Shown: positions 1-12,154, numbered from the stretch's first letter. The stretch is DNA of 64,000 bases from Betaproteobacteria bacterium (GCA_016716535.1 JADJWD010000006.1:496001-560000), one strand, 5' to 3'. A program made the numbers and translations. Notes: generated from the sequence alone by a model not told the origin.

Positions 1-385
1 CGGCTGCGCGAACGCGCCGATGAAATCATGGCGCTGCTCGGCCTCACGCCCTTCGCCGCACGGCTGGCCGGCGACCTGCCGTTCGCGACGCAGAAGCGCA
101 TCGAACTCGCGCGCGCGCTTGCTGCCGAGCCGAAGCTGCTGATGCTCGACGAGCCCGCCGCGGGCCTCAACCACGAGGAGCTGCAGGCGCTGGCGGCGCT
201 CATCCGCGACATCCGTGACCGCCTGCGCATCACCGTGCTGCTGGTCGAGCACCACATGAGCCTGGTGATGGGGCTGTCGGACCACATCGTCGCGCTGAAC
301 TTCGGCCGCAAGATCGCCGAGGGGCCGCCGGCACACATCCAGAACCACCCCGACGTGATCGAGGCCTACCTCGGCGCGGGCGCGC

Positions 386-393
<8 letters not shown>
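1..393 (+). CDS. livG: Branched-chain amino acid ABC transporter ATPase, LivG type (5' end outside window)
   Basis: This is the C-terminal part of an ABC ATPase that energises uptake of branched-chain or related amino acids at the inner membrane. The reading frame is open from base 1, so the start and the Walker A region lie upstream of the window. Visible are a LivG-style signature region (LPFATQKRIELARAL), Walker B (LLMLDEPAAGLN), the switch histidine in VEHHM and the typical tail ending near EAYLGAG. It overlaps livF by 8 nt, indicating translational coupling in a livG-F-H-M-binding-protein operon. The family assignment is firm; the exact substrate is not visible. Confidence 0.93.
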
Positions 394-1099
<706 letters not shown>

Positions 1100-1138
1100 A
1101 CCGGCAACCGAAGGTCACGCGCAGAAGGACGGCAAACG

Positions 1139-2011
1139 ATGGAAGGCTTCGTCCACCAGGTCTTCGCGGGCCTGGCCAACGGCTGCATCTACGGCTCGGT
1201 GGCGCTGGCGCTGGTGATGATCTACCAGGCCACGCACCACCTGAACTTCGCGCAAGGCGAGATGGCCACCTTCAGCACCTTCATCGCCTGGGCACTGGTG
1301 CAACAAGGCTGGCCGTACTGGGGCGCCTTCGCCGCCACGGTGGCGGTGTCGTTCGCCGCCGGCCTGCTGATCCAGCGCCTCTTGCTGCGGCAGTTCGAAC
1401 GCGCGCCGGTGCTGACCAACGTCAACGTGTTCATCGGCCTGTTGCTGATCTTCAACGCGCTGTCGGGCTGGCTCTTCGACCACACGGTCAAGTCGTTCCC
1501 GAGCCCGTTCGCGCAGGAGTCGGTGCTGAAGACGCGCTGGTTCACCGCGCACGAGATGGGCTCGTTCCTCGTCATGCTGGCGGTGCTGCTGGCGCTGTAC
1601 GTGTTCTTCCGCTTCACGTCGCTGGGCCTGGCGATGCGCGCCGCGGCGCTGAACCCCGAGTCGGCGCGGCTCGTCGGCATCCGCGTGTCGTGGATGCTGG
1701 CCGTGGGCTGGGGGCTCGCGGCAGCGATCGGCGCGGTGGCCGGCATGATGGTCGCGCCGGTCGTCTTCCTCGACCCGAACATGATGGCCGGCATCCTGCT
1801 CTACGGCTTCGCGGCGGCGCTGCTGGGCGGCGTCGACAACCCGTTCGGCGCGGTGGCCGGCGGCCTGATCGTCGGCGTGCTCGAGAACCTGCTCGGCGCC
1901 TACGTCATCGGCACCGAGCTCAAGCTCACCGTGGCGCTGGTGCTGATCGTCGGCACGTTGACGCTGATGCCGGCGGGCCTGTTCGGCAAGCGCGTGGTGA
2001 CACGGGTATGA
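1139..2011 (+). CDS. livH: Branched-chain amino acid ABC transporter permease, LivH type
   Basis: An inner-membrane permease subunit of 290 residues with about eight hydrophobic segments. The N-terminal NFAQGEMA motif and the ALLGGVDNPFGAVAGG stretch are characteristic of LivH. It forms the transmembrane pore with LivM. Its stop codon overlaps the start of livM in an ATGA arrangement (2008-2011), so the two permeases are almost certainly translated in a coupled way. Family membership is secure; the substrate could be leucine/isoleucine/valine, another amino acid or a small carboxylic amide. Confidence 0.94.
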   Translation: MEGFVHQVFAGLANGCIYGSVALALVMIYQATHHLNFAQGEMATFSTFIAWALVQQGWPYWGAFAATVAVSFAAGLLIQRLLLRQFERAPVLTNVNVFIGLLLIFNALSGWLFDHTVKSFPSPFAQESVLKTRWFTAHEMGSFLVMLAVLLALYVFFRFTSLGLAMRAAALNPESARLVGIRVSWMLAVGWGLAAAIGAVAGMMVAPVVFLDPNMMAGILLYGFAAALLGGVDNPFGAVAGGLIVGVLENLLGAYVIGTELKLTVALVLIVGTLTLMPAGLFGKRVVTRV

Positions 2012-3078
2012 GCACGTCGATGCAACCTGCGGCGGTCAACGTCACCGCCACGATGCCCGCGACGCCGGCCCGCCGCTCGCCGCTCTTCTGGCTGGCCATC
2101 GCCGCCGGCGTCGTGGCGCTGTGCGTGCTGCCGTTCCTGGTCAAGAACTATCGCGTCTTCCAGTTCAACCTGGTGCTCGTCTACGCGATCGCGATCCTGG
2201 GGCTGAACATCCTCACCGGCTTCAACGGCCAGATCTCGCTCGGGCACGGCGCCTTCTACGCAGTCGGCGCGTACGCGGCCGCGATCCTGATGGAGCGCGC
2301 GGGCGTGCCGTACTGGGCCACGCTGCCGCTGGCCGGCGCGTTGTGTTTCGTGTTCGGCTTTTTGATGGGCTTTCCGGCGCTGCGCCTGGGCGGCCATTAC
2401 CTCGCGGTGGCCACGCTCGCGCTGGCGCTCGCGGTCCCGCAACTGCTGAAGTACAAGCTGCTCGAAGGCTGGACCGGCGGCGTGCAGGGCCTCGTGCTCA
2501 ACAAGCCCGAGCCGCCTTTCACCTTCCGCTTCCTCGGCCAGCCGTTCAACGCCGACCGCTGGCTCTACTTCTTCACGCTCGCCGTCACGGTGCTGATGTT
2601 CTGGCTGGCGTGGAACCTGCTGCACGGCCGCGTCGGCCGCGCGCTGGTGGCGATCCGCGACCACCCGATCGCCGCCAGCGCGATGGGCATCAATCTGCCG
2701 ATGTTCAAGTCGCTCACCTTCGGCGTCTCGGCCGCCTTCACCGGCGTCGCGGGGGCTCTCGGCGCGAGCGTCATCGCCTTCGTCTCGCCCGACAGCTTCA
2801 CGATCACGCTGTCGATCTTTTTGCTCGTCGGCATGGTGGTCGGCGGGCTCGCGTCGATCAGCGGCGCGTTCTTCGGCGCGCTCTTCATCCAGTTCGTGCC
2901 CAACATCGCCGACGAGGTGTCGAAATCGGCGCCGGCCGCCATCTACGGCGTGCTGCTGATCGTGTTGATGATCCTGATGCCCACCGGCGTGATGGGCCTC
3001 GTGCGCAGCCTGTGGCTGCGCTGGCGGCCGCCCCAGGCGGCAGCTTCTTCCTCCAACGCCACCCTGAAGGAGACATGA
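2008..3078 (+). CDS. livM: Branched-chain amino acid ABC transporter permease, LivM type
   Basis: The partner permease of LivH, 356 residues from the ATG at 2008. This frame is open far upstream through livF and livH, but the ATGA overlap with livH and the start of hydrophobic sequence after about 24 polar residues fix this start. The LivM hallmark GHGAFYAVGAYAAA and the loop with MGINLPMFKSL are present, and the last membrane helix ends in a short basic tail. It is one base away from the binding-protein gene, completing a canonical LIV-type importer. Confidence 0.94.
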   Translation: MSTSMQPAAVNVTATMPATPARRSPLFWLAIAAGVVALCVLPFLVKNYRVFQFNLVLVYAIAILGLNILTGFNGQISLGHGAFYAVGAYAAAILMERAGVPYWATLPLAGALCFVFGFLMGFPALRLGGHYLAVATLALALAVPQLLKYKLLEGWTGGVQGLVLNKPEPPFTFRFLGQPFNADRWLYFFTLAVTVLMFWLAWNLLHGRVGRALVAIRDHPIAASAMGINLPMFKSLTFGVSAAFTGVAGALGASVIAFVSPDSFTITLSIFLLVGMVVGGLASISGAFFGALFIQFVPNIADEVSKSAPAAIYGVLLIVLMILMPTGVMGLVRSLWLRWRPPQAAASSSNATLKET

Positions 3079-3079
3079 C

Positions 3080-4294
3080 ATGAGGCTTGTTACCCTGCGC
3101 GCGGCGCTGGCCGCCATGGCCGCCACCGCGCTTGCTGCCGCCGGCACCAGTGCCCTGGCGCAGAAGAAGTACGACGCGGGCGCCGACGACAAGGAGATCA
3201 AGATCGGCGCGCTGCACCCCTACTCGGGCCCGGCGTCGGCCTACGGCACGATCGGCAAGGCCATCGGCGCCTACTTCGAGAAGGTCAACGCCGAGGGCGG
3301 CATCAACGGCCGCAAGATCAAGTACATCGCGCTGGACGACGGCTACAACCCGGCCAAGGCGGTGGAGATGTCGCGCAAGCTCGTCGAGGAGGACGAGGCA
3401 CTGCTCGTCTTCAACCCGCTCGGCACGCCGTCGAACACGGCCATCCAGCGCTACCTGAACCAGAAGAAGGTGCCGCAGCTGTTCGTGGCCACCGGCGCCA
3501 CGAAGTGGGGCGACCCGAAGGGCTTCCCGTGGACGATGGGCTGGCAGCCCACCTACCAGGCCGAGGGCCGCATCTACGCGCAGCACATCCTCGAGACCAA
3601 GCCGAACGCCAAGATCGCCGTGCTGTTCCAGAACGACGACTACGGCAAGGACTACCTCAAGGGCTTCGAGGACGGCCTCGGCGACAAGGCCAAGACGATG
3701 ATCGTCGCGCGCGCCTCCTACGAGGTGACCGACCCGACGGTCGACAGCCAGATGGTGACGCTGAAGAGCTCGGGCGCCGACGTCTTCTTCAACATCACGA
3801 CGCCGAAGTTCGCCGCCCAGGCCATCAAGAAGGCCGCCGAGATCGGCTGGAAGCCGATGCACTTCCTGAACAACGTCTCGTCGTCGGTCGGCTCGGTGCT
3901 GAAGCCGGCGGGGCTCGAGAACAGCGTCGGCGTCATCTCCACCGCCTACATCAAGGACCCGACCGACCCGCAATGGGCCAACGACAAGGGCTTCCAGGAG
4001 TGGGTGGCCTGGATGAAGAAGTACTACCCGAGCGGCAACCTCGCCGACGGCTTCAACGTCTACGGCTACACCGTCGCGCAGGGCCTCGTGCAGGTGTTGA
4101 AGCAGTGCGGCGACAACCTGACGCGCGAGAACGTCATGAAGCAGGCCGCCAGCCTGGACATGACGCTGCCGATGCTGCTGCCGGGCGTGAACGTGAAGAC
4201 CGCCGCCGACGACTTCTACCCGATCGAGCGCGAGCAGCTGCAGCGCTTCGACGGCAAGACCTGGGTGCTGTTCGGCAAGGTGTACGGGCGCTGA
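3080..4294 (+). CDS. livK: Periplasmic amino-acid-type binding protein of the Liv transporter
   Basis: A 404-residue Peripla_BP_6 type solute-binding protein. A signal peptide with a hydrophobic alanine-rich core ends near SALA-QKK (about residue 28). The mature protein opens with KEIKIGALHPYSGP, typical of LivK-like proteins, and has a two-lobe fold with conserved YNPAKAVE and NDDYGKDY segments. It captures the ligand in the periplasm and delivers it to LivHM. The family also binds aromatic acids, amides and urea-like ligands, so the symbol is by similarity. The stop codon sits in a 9-bp unit repeated three times in frame, giving three successive TGA stops. Confidence 0.92.
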   Translation: MRLVTLRAALAAMAATALAAAGTSALAQKKYDAGADDKEIKIGALHPYSGPASAYGTIGKAIGAYFEKVNAEGGINGRKIKYIALDDGYNPAKAVEMSRKLVEEDEALLVFNPLGTPSNTAIQRYLNQKKVPQLFVATGATKWGDPKGFPWTMGWQPTYQAEGRIYAQHILETKPNAKIAVLFQNDDYGKDYLKGFEDGLGDKAKTMIVARASYEVTDPTVDSQMVTLKSSGADVFFNITTPKFAAQAIKKAAEIGWKPMHFLNNVSSSVGSVLKPAGLENSVGVISTAYIKDPTDPQWANDKGFQEWVAWMKKYYPSGNLADGFNVYGYTVAQGLVQVLKQCGDNLTRENVMKQAASLDMTLPMLLPGVNVKTAADDFYPIEREQLQRFDGKTWVLFGKVYGR

Positions 4295-4312
4295 GGGCGC
4301 TGAGGGCGCTGA
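4286..4312 (+). repeat. Three tandem 9-bp units carrying the stop codon of the binding protein gene
   Basis: The unit GGGCGCTGA occurs at 4286-4294, 4295-4303 and 4304-4312. Because the unit is 9 bp, each copy places TGA in the same frame, giving three in-frame stops in a row. The likely origin is replication slippage. Several other genes in this window show a duplicated stop region too. Confidence 0.95.
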
Positions 4313-4324
4313 GGGGGCCCCGCC

Positions 4325-4349
4325 GCCCGGGCGCCGCGGTGCGCCGGGC
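4325..4349. terminator. Possible bidirectional terminator hairpin between convergent operons
   Basis: GCCCGGGCGC (4325-4334) can pair with GCGCCGGGC (4341-4349) across a 6-nt loop with one bulged base. It lies between the stop of the binding protein (4294) and the stop of the copper ATPase (4358) on the opposite strand. There is no T-run, so intrinsic termination is only a possibility. Confidence 0.35.
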
Positions 4350-4357
4350 CGGCCAGG

Positions 4358-6604
<2,247 letters not shown>

Positions 6605-6612
6605 CGCGTCAG

Positions 6613-6617
6613 CCTCC
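6613..6617 (-). promoter_or_regulatory. Ribosome binding site deciding the start of the first copper ATPase
   Basis: GGAGG on the minus strand, eight bases before the ATG at 6604. The two earlier in-frame starts (6655 GTG, 6619 ATG) have no comparable site. Confidence 0.6.
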
Positions 6618-6746
6618 ATGGGTGCCGTGGTCGGACCCCGCCAGCCCTGCGTCACGTGGCGCCCGCGGGTCCGGTCCTCGCGCCGCCGCGCATCGGCGAT
6701 GCGCGAGCGGGTTGGGGTGACGATGGACCTTGCCCCGGTGTGAAGG

Positions 6747-6944
6747 TCAAGCGCCGCGCTTCAGCGGCCGGCTGCCCGATTGACTTCGTCGTGCCGGGCA
6801 CGGATGTCCGCCGTCTGGCCTCAGGCGAACCGCCGGCGCCGCGCCGCGGTCGGCGCTCCAGAGGCGGTACGCGCCGACCGCGGCCACGGCGACGGCGCCG
6901 GCTGACAGCGCTGCTGCCGTCCAGGACTTCTTCGCCGGCGCCAT
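6747..6944 (-). CDS. Small putative membrane protein in copper operon
   Basis: An open frame of 65 codons starting with ATG three bases after the stop of the Met-rich lipoprotein gene. Residues about 8-27 form one hydrophobic segment (TAAALSAGAVAVAAVGAY) after a short lysine-containing N-terminus, which would make a single-pass or signal-anchored protein. The rest is Pro/Arg-rich without recognisable motifs. Immediate spacing to the upstream gene and location between two copper genes support it being real. It could equally be an unselected open frame, as such frames are common at this base composition. No function can be assigned. Confidence 0.4.
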   Translation of the reverse strand: MAPAKKSWTAAALSAGAVAVAAVGAYRLWSADRGAAPAVRLRPDGGHPCPARRSQSGSRPLKRGA

Positions 6945-6947
6945 CGC

Positions 6948-7460
<513 letters not shown>

Positions 7461-7518
7461 CGAACTCCTGTTGATCTGGAACGGGGGGAAACGGCCGCAC
7501 CTCGGCCGGCGCGCGCGC

Positions 7519-7869
7519 CTACTTCGCCGCCTCGATGGCCGTCACGACATAGCCGCTGCCGGCCTTCTCGGCCCGGAACTTCACCTTGTCGCCGACCTTC
7601 ACCTTGTCGAGCAGCGCCGGCTCCTTCACCTGGAAGACCATCGTCATGCCCGGCATGTCGAGGTTCCTGATGTCGCCGTGCCTGAGCGTCAGCCTGCCGG
7701 CGACCTTGTCGATCTTGCGGACTTCGCCGTCGGCCATGTCGGCGCTGCTGGCCGCCGCCGTCGCGGCGCCGGTGGCGTGGTGGGCGGAATGGTCATCGGC
7801 CTTCTGCTGGGCCACGGCGGGACCGCTCAGCAAGGCGCAAGCGAGAAGGGCGCAGGCGAGGGGGTTCAT
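7519..7869 (-). CDS. CusF-like periplasmic copper-binding protein
   Basis: A 116-residue secreted protein with a signal peptide ending near AVA-QQ and a short His-containing linker (DDHSAHH). It then has one OB-fold CusF domain with HGDIRNLDMPGMTMVF. In E. coli CusF, Cu(I) is held by one His, two Met and a capping Trp. Here the His and the MxM pair are visible, but the Trp position is Met (DMPGMTM), as in many homologues. It probably passes Cu(I) to the neighbouring oxidase, cupredoxin or efflux system in the periplasm. It is part of the minus-strand copper operon. Confidence 0.9.
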   Translation of the reverse strand: MNPLACALLACALLSGPAVAQQKADDHSAHHATGAATAAASSADMADGEVRKIDKVAGRLTLRHGDIRNLDMPGMTMVFQVKEPALLDKVKVGDKVKFRAEKAGSGYVVTAIEAAK

Positions 7870-7951
7870 GAGGACTCCGTCAGCGGTGGGGAAGTGAGGT
7901 GAGAGTGCAACCGGGCACGAGGCGAGGGATCGGCCGCCCTGCGGCGACGCT

Positions 7952-8452
7952 TCAGGCCGCCACGTGCAGGGTGCCGAACATGCCCGCCTGGTAGTGGCCG
8001 GCGATCAGGCAGGCGAACTCGAAGGTGCCGGCGCGGTTGAAGGTCCAGACGATCTCGCCGGTCTTGCCCGGCGCGACATGGGCCATGTAGGGCTCGTCGT
8101 GCTCCATGTCCGGGAACCTGATCATCAGCTCGGCATGGCGGGCGTTCTCGGCCTTCGTGCCGATGACGAACTCGTGCATCACCTTGCCGGCGTTGTGCAC
8201 GCGAAAGCGCAGCGTCTCGCCGAGCCGCACGTCGATGCGCCCGGGCGTGAAGCGCATGTCGTCGGCCATGCGGACCTGGATGGTGCGCCGCACGGCCTTG
8301 GCCTCGCCGGCGATGCCCCAGTCCTTCTGTTCCTTGCGCAGCGGGCCGGGTTTCTTCGCGTGGTCGTCGTTGCCGTGCGCGCGCGCGGGGCCGGACGAGC
8401 CGAGCCCCATGGCCGCGGCGGCGAGCAGGAGCTGGCGTCTGCGATTGGGCAT
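7952..8452 (-). CDS. Cupredoxin-domain periplasmic copper protein
   Basis: A 166-residue protein starting at the ATG at 8452. The frame is open further upstream but runs into the oxidase gene. The N-terminus has RRR before a hydrophobic stretch and a cleavage site near ARA-HG, so a Tat or Sec signal is possible. The C-terminal half is a plastocyanin/azurin-like fold with type 1 copper ligands: His in VMHEFVIG, then Cys, His and Met in CLIAGHYQAGMFG. It is a likely electron or copper carrier working with the multicopper oxidase 52 bp upstream in the same operon. Confidence 0.9.
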   Translation of the reverse strand: MPNRRRQLLLAAAAMGLGSSGPARAHGNDDHAKKPGPLRKEQKDWGIAGEAKAVRRTIQVRMADDMRFTPGRIDVRLGETLRFRVHNAGKVMHEFVIGTKAENARHAELMIRFPDMEHDEPYMAHVAPGKTGEIVWTFNRAGTFEFACLIAGHYQAGMFGTLHVAA

Positions 8453-8504
8453 GTGGGGGTCCTCGGTCGATCGTCTTCGGGCAGGGGCGCGGGGGCGTGT
8501 GCGG

Positions 8505-9932
8505 TCAGTGTCCGATGTGCCCACCCGAGGGCTTGCGCACCTTGACTTCGATGTCCTGCGCGGGCCGCGCGAGCGCCGGCATCGAACCCGCGCTGTCGGC
8601 GCCGAAGCGCGCCGCGTCGGGCAGGCGGCCGGTGAACTCGTAGGCCACCGTGCCCGGCGGGTGCTTGAACCAGCCCGGGTCGCCGTAGTCGCCGCGCTTT
8701 TGGTCACGGCGCACCTTGACGACGCTGAACATGCCGCCCATGCCGACGGCGCCGAACGGGCCCTGTCCGGCCATCATCGGCGCGGTGTTGTCGGGCAGCG
8801 GCATCTCCATCTCGGTCATGTCCTTCATGCCGCGCTCGCCCATCACCATGTAGTCGGGGATCAGCTTCGTGATCTGGCGCGCCAGGCCGGAGTGGTCGAC
8901 GCCGATCATCGTCGGCACGCCGTGGCCCATCGCGTTCATCGTGTGGTGGCTCTTGTGGCAGTGGAAGGCCCAGTCGCCCTCCTCGTCGGCGAGGAACTCG
9001 AGCTGCCGCATCTGCCCGACCGCGATGTCGGTCGTCACCTCGTACTGGCGGGTGCTCTTCGGCGTCGGGCCGCCGTCGGTGCCGGTGACGAGGAACTCGT
9101 GCCCGTGCAGGTGCATCGGGTGGTTGGTCATCGTCAGGTTGCCGATGCGGATGCGCACCTTGTCCATGTGGCGCACGACGAGCGGGTCGATGCCGGGGAA
9201 GATCCGGCTGTTCCAGCTCCACAGGTTGAAGTCCAGCATCGTCATGATCTTCGGCGTGGCACTGCCCGGATCGATGTCGTAGGCGTTGAGCAGGAAGCAG
9301 AAGTCGCGGTCGACCTCGTCGATGAGCGGGTGCTTGTGGCGTCCTTCGACCCTGGGGTGCGTGACCCACAAGCCCATCATCCCCATCGCCATTTGCACCA
9401 TCTCGTCGGCGTGCGGGTGATACATGAAGGTGCCGGGGCGGCGGGCGACGAACTCGTAGACGAAGGTCTTGCCCGGCGGGATGCCCGGCTGCGTGAGGCC
9501 GGTGACACCGTCCATGCCGTTGGGCAGGCGCTGGCCGTGCCAGTGGATGCTCGTCAGCTCGCCGAGCTTGTTGGTGACGAAGATGCGCACGCGGTCGCCT
9601 TCGACGACCTCGATCGTCGGCCCCGGGCTCTGGCCGTTGTAGCCCCACAGGTGCGCCTTGAAGCCGGGCGCCATCTCGCGCACCACGGGCTCGGCCACGA
9701 GGTGGAACTCCTTGACGCCGGCGTTCATGCGCCAGGGGGCGGTCCAGCCGTTCAGCGTGACCACCGCGTTGTAGCTTCGCCCGGTGTTCGGCACCAGCGG
9801 CGGCATGGTGTCGGGCCGCGTCTGGACGACGGGCTCGGGCAGCGCGGCCATCGCCACCTTGCTGACGGCGCTGGCGCTGACGGCGGCGGCGGCGACGCCG
9901 GCACCGCCGATGAAGTTTCGTCGTGAGAACAT
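8505..9932 (-). CDS. Multicopper oxidase (CopA/CueO-like), Tat-exported
   Basis: A 475-residue periplasmic multicopper oxidase, likely oxidising Cu(I) to less toxic Cu(II). The ATG at 9932 is followed by a twin-arginine signal, FSRRNFIGG. All four copper-binding blocks are visible: HWHG (about residue 130), HPH in YHPHAD, HPMHLHGHEF and HCHKSHHTMNAM near the C-terminal half. Three cupredoxin domains fit the length. The segment near residues 370-420 carries extra Met (MGERGMKDMTEMEM), reminiscent of the CueO Met-rich insert that binds Cu(I). It sits between the TolC-like and cupredoxin genes. Not to be confused with the P-type ATPase also called CopA. Confidence 0.93.
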   Translation of the reverse strand: MFSRRNFIGGAGVAAAAVSASAVSKVAMAALPEPVVQTRPDTMPPLVPNTGRSYNAVVTLNGWTAPWRMNAGVKEFHLVAEPVVREMAPGFKAHLWGYNGQSPGPTIEVVEGDRVRIFVTNKLGELTSIHWHGQRLPNGMDGVTGLTQPGIPPGKTFVYEFVARRPGTFMYHPHADEMVQMAMGMMGLWVTHPRVEGRHKHPLIDEVDRDFCFLLNAYDIDPGSATPKIMTMLDFNLWSWNSRIFPGIDPLVVRHMDKVRIRIGNLTMTNHPMHLHGHEFLVTGTDGGPTPKSTRQYEVTTDIAVGQMRQLEFLADEEGDWAFHCHKSHHTMNAMGHGVPTMIGVDHSGLARQITKLIPDYMVMGERGMKDMTEMEMPLPDNTAPMMAGQGPFGAVGMGGMFSVVKVRRDQKRGDYGDPGWFKHPPGTVAYEFTGRLPDAARFGADSAGSMPALARPAQDIEVKVRKPSGGHIGH

Positions 9933-9963
9933 GGGTCGAGTCCTTGTCCGTGCATTCGGCCGG

Positions 9964-11442
9964 TCAGTGGCCGGCGCCGCCAGCCTCGGCGGCGGCCATC
10001 GCCGGCGCCGCGAAGGCGCCGAGGCCGGGCTTGCCGACGAGGGCCATGTCGAGGTCGGCCTGGGCGACCCAGAAGTCGCGCAGCGCGTCGATCGCGCCGT
10101 TGACGCTCGCGATCTGCGAGCGGGCATCGGCCAGCAGTTCGAACACGCCGATCAGCATGCCGTTGTAGCGAAGCAGGTTCTCCTCGGCGATGCGCGCCTT
10201 CAGCGGCACGATCTCGTCGCGCTGGTGCCGCGCGATGTCCCAGGCCGCGCGGTAGGCACCGTAGGCCTCGCGCACTTCCGAGCGGGCGTTGATGGCGGTC
10301 TCGGCGGCCCGGTGCAGCGCCTGCATGTAGACGCTCTCCGCGCGGGCCACGCGGGCACCGCCCCAGTCGAACAACGGCAGCTCGAGGCCGATCTCCCAGC
10401 CGCGTTGCGTGGGCGCTTCGTTGGAGCTGTTGCGCACGAGGCCCAGCTCGAGCACGTTGACGAAGCGCGTCGTGCGCGTCAGGCCCAGGTTGCGCGCCGT
10501 CGCCTCGGCGCCGGTGCGGGCCGCGGCGACGTCCAGCCGCTGCGCCAGCGCCGTGCGCTCGATGTCGGGCAGTTCGCGCGGCTCGCGCGGCAGGTCGGGC
10601 AGCCGCTCGGGCAGCTTGAAGCCGGCCTGCTCGCCCCACAGGCCCAGCAGCCGCGTCAGCCGCTCGCGCGTGGCACGTTGATGCTGCCCGGCGCGGGTGA
10701 GGTTCAGCGCGGCGTCGGCGTAGAAGCCCTGTTCTCGCGCCTGCTGCAGCTTGTTGAAGTTGCCGACCTGCGCCATGCGTCGCGCCAGCTCGGCGCCGGC
10801 CTCGGCCGCCTGCATGACCTGGCGGCTGTAGCGCGCCGACTCCTCGGCGGCCACCGCCTGCACCCAGGCCCGGCGCGTGTCGGCGGCGAGCGTCAGCACC
10901 TGCAGGGCCACCGTGCTGCGCACCTGCGCGAGGCGGCGCGCTTCGACGCGCTGCACCAGCGGCATGGCGATCAGGCGGGCGAGGTTGACGTGAATGCCCC
11001 GTTCGGTCTCGACCTCGTCGCCCCGGGTCGTGCGGCCGAAGGTGAAGCCCGGGTTCGGCAGGCGGCCCGCCTGCACGACCTCGGCCTCGCCGATGCCGAG
11101 CTCGGCATAGGCGGCCTGCAGGCCGCGGTTGTTCAGCAGCGCCACCTGGACCGCGTCGTCCATGCTCAGCGGCCCGGCCAGCAGTTCGCCCACCCGTTCC
11201 GCGATGCGGTCGAGGTCCTCGGGCTGGCGCGCCCAGACCAGTTGCGCCGGCGTGCCCAGGCGATCGGCGGCGGCCTTCTGCACGGCGGCGAACCCCCCGT
11301 CGGGACTGAAGGACGCACAGCCGGTGAGCGTGAGCAGCAGCGTGGCCAGCGGCGCCAGGCGGGCGGCCGAGTGGCGGGTGGCCGAGTGGCGGGTGGCCGA
11401 GTGGCGGGCGGCGGCCGGGAGGTGTTGCGTCAGTCGAGTCAC
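9964..11442 (-). CDS. TolC-family outer-membrane efflux lipoprotein
   Basis: A 492-residue outer-membrane factor of the CusC/NodT type, starting with GTG at 11442 in a GTGA overlap with the preceding gene's stop. The N-terminus carries three 5-residue repeats (RHSAT-like), then a hydrophobic segment and lipobox LTGC, followed by alternating coiled-coil and barrel segments typical of TolC. It would form the outer-membrane channel of a tripartite pump. No RND or membrane-fusion gene is present in this operon, so it must pair with partners encoded elsewhere or serve another exporter. Its placement implies a role in copper export. Confidence 0.88.
   Translation of the reverse strand: MTRLTQHLPAAARHSATRHSATRHSAARLAPLATLLLTLTGCASFSPDGGFAAVQKAAADRLGTPAQLVWARQPEDLDRIAERVGELLAGPLSMDDAVQVALLNNRGLQAAYAELGIGEAEVVQAGRLPNPGFTFGRTTRGDEVETERGIHVNLARLIAMPLVQRVEARRLAQVRSTVALQVLTLAADTRRAWVQAVAAEESARYSRQVMQAAEAGAELARRMAQVGNFNKLQQAREQGFYADAALNLTRAGQHQRATRERLTRLLGLWGEQAGFKLPERLPDLPREPRELPDIERTALAQRLDVAAARTGAEATARNLGLTRTTRFVNVLELGLVRNSSNEAPTQRGWEIGLELPLFDWGGARVARAESVYMQALHRAAETAINARSEVREAYGAYRAAWDIARHQRDEIVPLKARIAEENLLRYNGMLIGVFELLADARSQIASVNGAIDALRDFWVAQADLDMALVGKPGLGAFAAPAMAAAEAGGAGH
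11361..11405 (-). repeat. Three 15-bp tandem units in the leader of the TolC-like gene
   Basis: Units at 11361-11375, 11376-11390 and 11391-11405 differ at a single position in the first copy. On the minus strand they encode repeated RHSAT residues before the hydrophobic core of the signal. The in-frame length suggests tolerated slippage in a non-critical region. Confidence 0.9.
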
Positions 11443-11846
11443 TTCGTCACCGCCGATGGCTTGGCGTGGTCCTTGCCGTGGTCCTTGCCGTGGCCGCCCT
11501 GCGCGGGCCCGGCGTCCGACGCCTGGGCCGGCGCGCCGCGGCCGGGCGGCGCGGAGGCCGCCGCCTCGGGCTGCTGCGCCTGGCGGGCGTAGGCGCGCCA
11601 GCCACCGATGCGGTTCACCGTCTCATTGGCCTGCTGCCAGGAGACGGGCTTGTCGTCGCCCAGCCGGCGATAACCGTCCAGCGGCGACCGGTAGGTCAGC
11701 GCCGGCACGCGCGCCTGCGCGTCCAGCGGATCGGCGCGCGCCGCGCCGCCTGGCGTGCCCTGCGCGTGGCCGATGGTCGCCGCCGCGAGCAGCGTCAGCG
11801 TGCAGATGCCTCGACGCCACGCACGGTGGAATGTGTGTCGGACCAT
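11439..11846 (-). CDS. Small periplasmic protein preceding the TolC-like gene
   Basis: A 135-residue protein with an N-terminal signal peptide (basic MVRHTFHRAWRR, hydrophobic core, cleavage near GHA-QG). A strong GGGAGG lies just before the ATG at 11846, which decides this start although the frame is open far upstream. The central part (PALTYRSPLDGYRRLGDDKP) resembles small proteins often found next to copper efflux genes in beta-proteobacteria. The C-terminus is Gly/His/Lys-rich (GGHGKDHGKDHAK) and could bind metal. Its stop overlaps the GTG start of the TolC-like gene. No biochemical function is known to me. Confidence 0.75.
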   Translation of the reverse strand: MVRHTFHRAWRRGICTLTLLAAATIGHAQGTPGGAARADPLDAQARVPALTYRSPLDGYRRLGDDKPVSWQQANETVNRIGGWRAYARQAQQPEAAASAPPGRGAPAQASDAGPAQGGHGKDHGKDHAKPSAVTK

Positions 11847-12154
11847 GAAACCTCCCGGAACTGGACGTAGGAACCTGCGGCCAAGGCATGCAGGCTCGGG
11901 ATGGGCGCGGTGCGCGCGTGGGGCGGCGTCGATCGGCCCGATGGACCATCCCGAGGACCTTCCTTGGGACATCCAGAGCCCTCCAGAGGACCTTGCCGAG
12001 GACGTCGCCGGGGACCTTCCCGAGACGATCCTCAGGTCGATCCGAAGAGACCATCGCACGGGGTGACCGCCTGGCGAACCGTCTGGCGGACCGTCTGGCG
12101 GACCCGCCCAGCGCGGGCCGCCAAGCCACGCGCACACCGCGACGAAATGCCGCG
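11847..12154. other. 308-bp gap in the copper operon with degenerate and tandem repeats
   Basis: No convincing gene is seen. The left half holds four or five diverged copies of a motif read as AAGGTCCYCGG on the minus strand (about 11950-12030). At 12066-12101 there are three perfect or near-perfect 12-bp units (ACCGTCTGGCGG). Open frames through the gap translate to Arg/Gly/Pro-rich sequence without family features. The gap may hold a promoter for the genes at 11846 and beyond, but no clear -35/-10 pair stands out. Confidence 0.6.
12066..12101. repeat. Three tandem 12-bp units in the intergenic gap
   Basis: Units at 12066-12077, 12078-12089 and 12090-12101; the last two are identical and the first differs at two positions. 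Confidence 0.9.
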
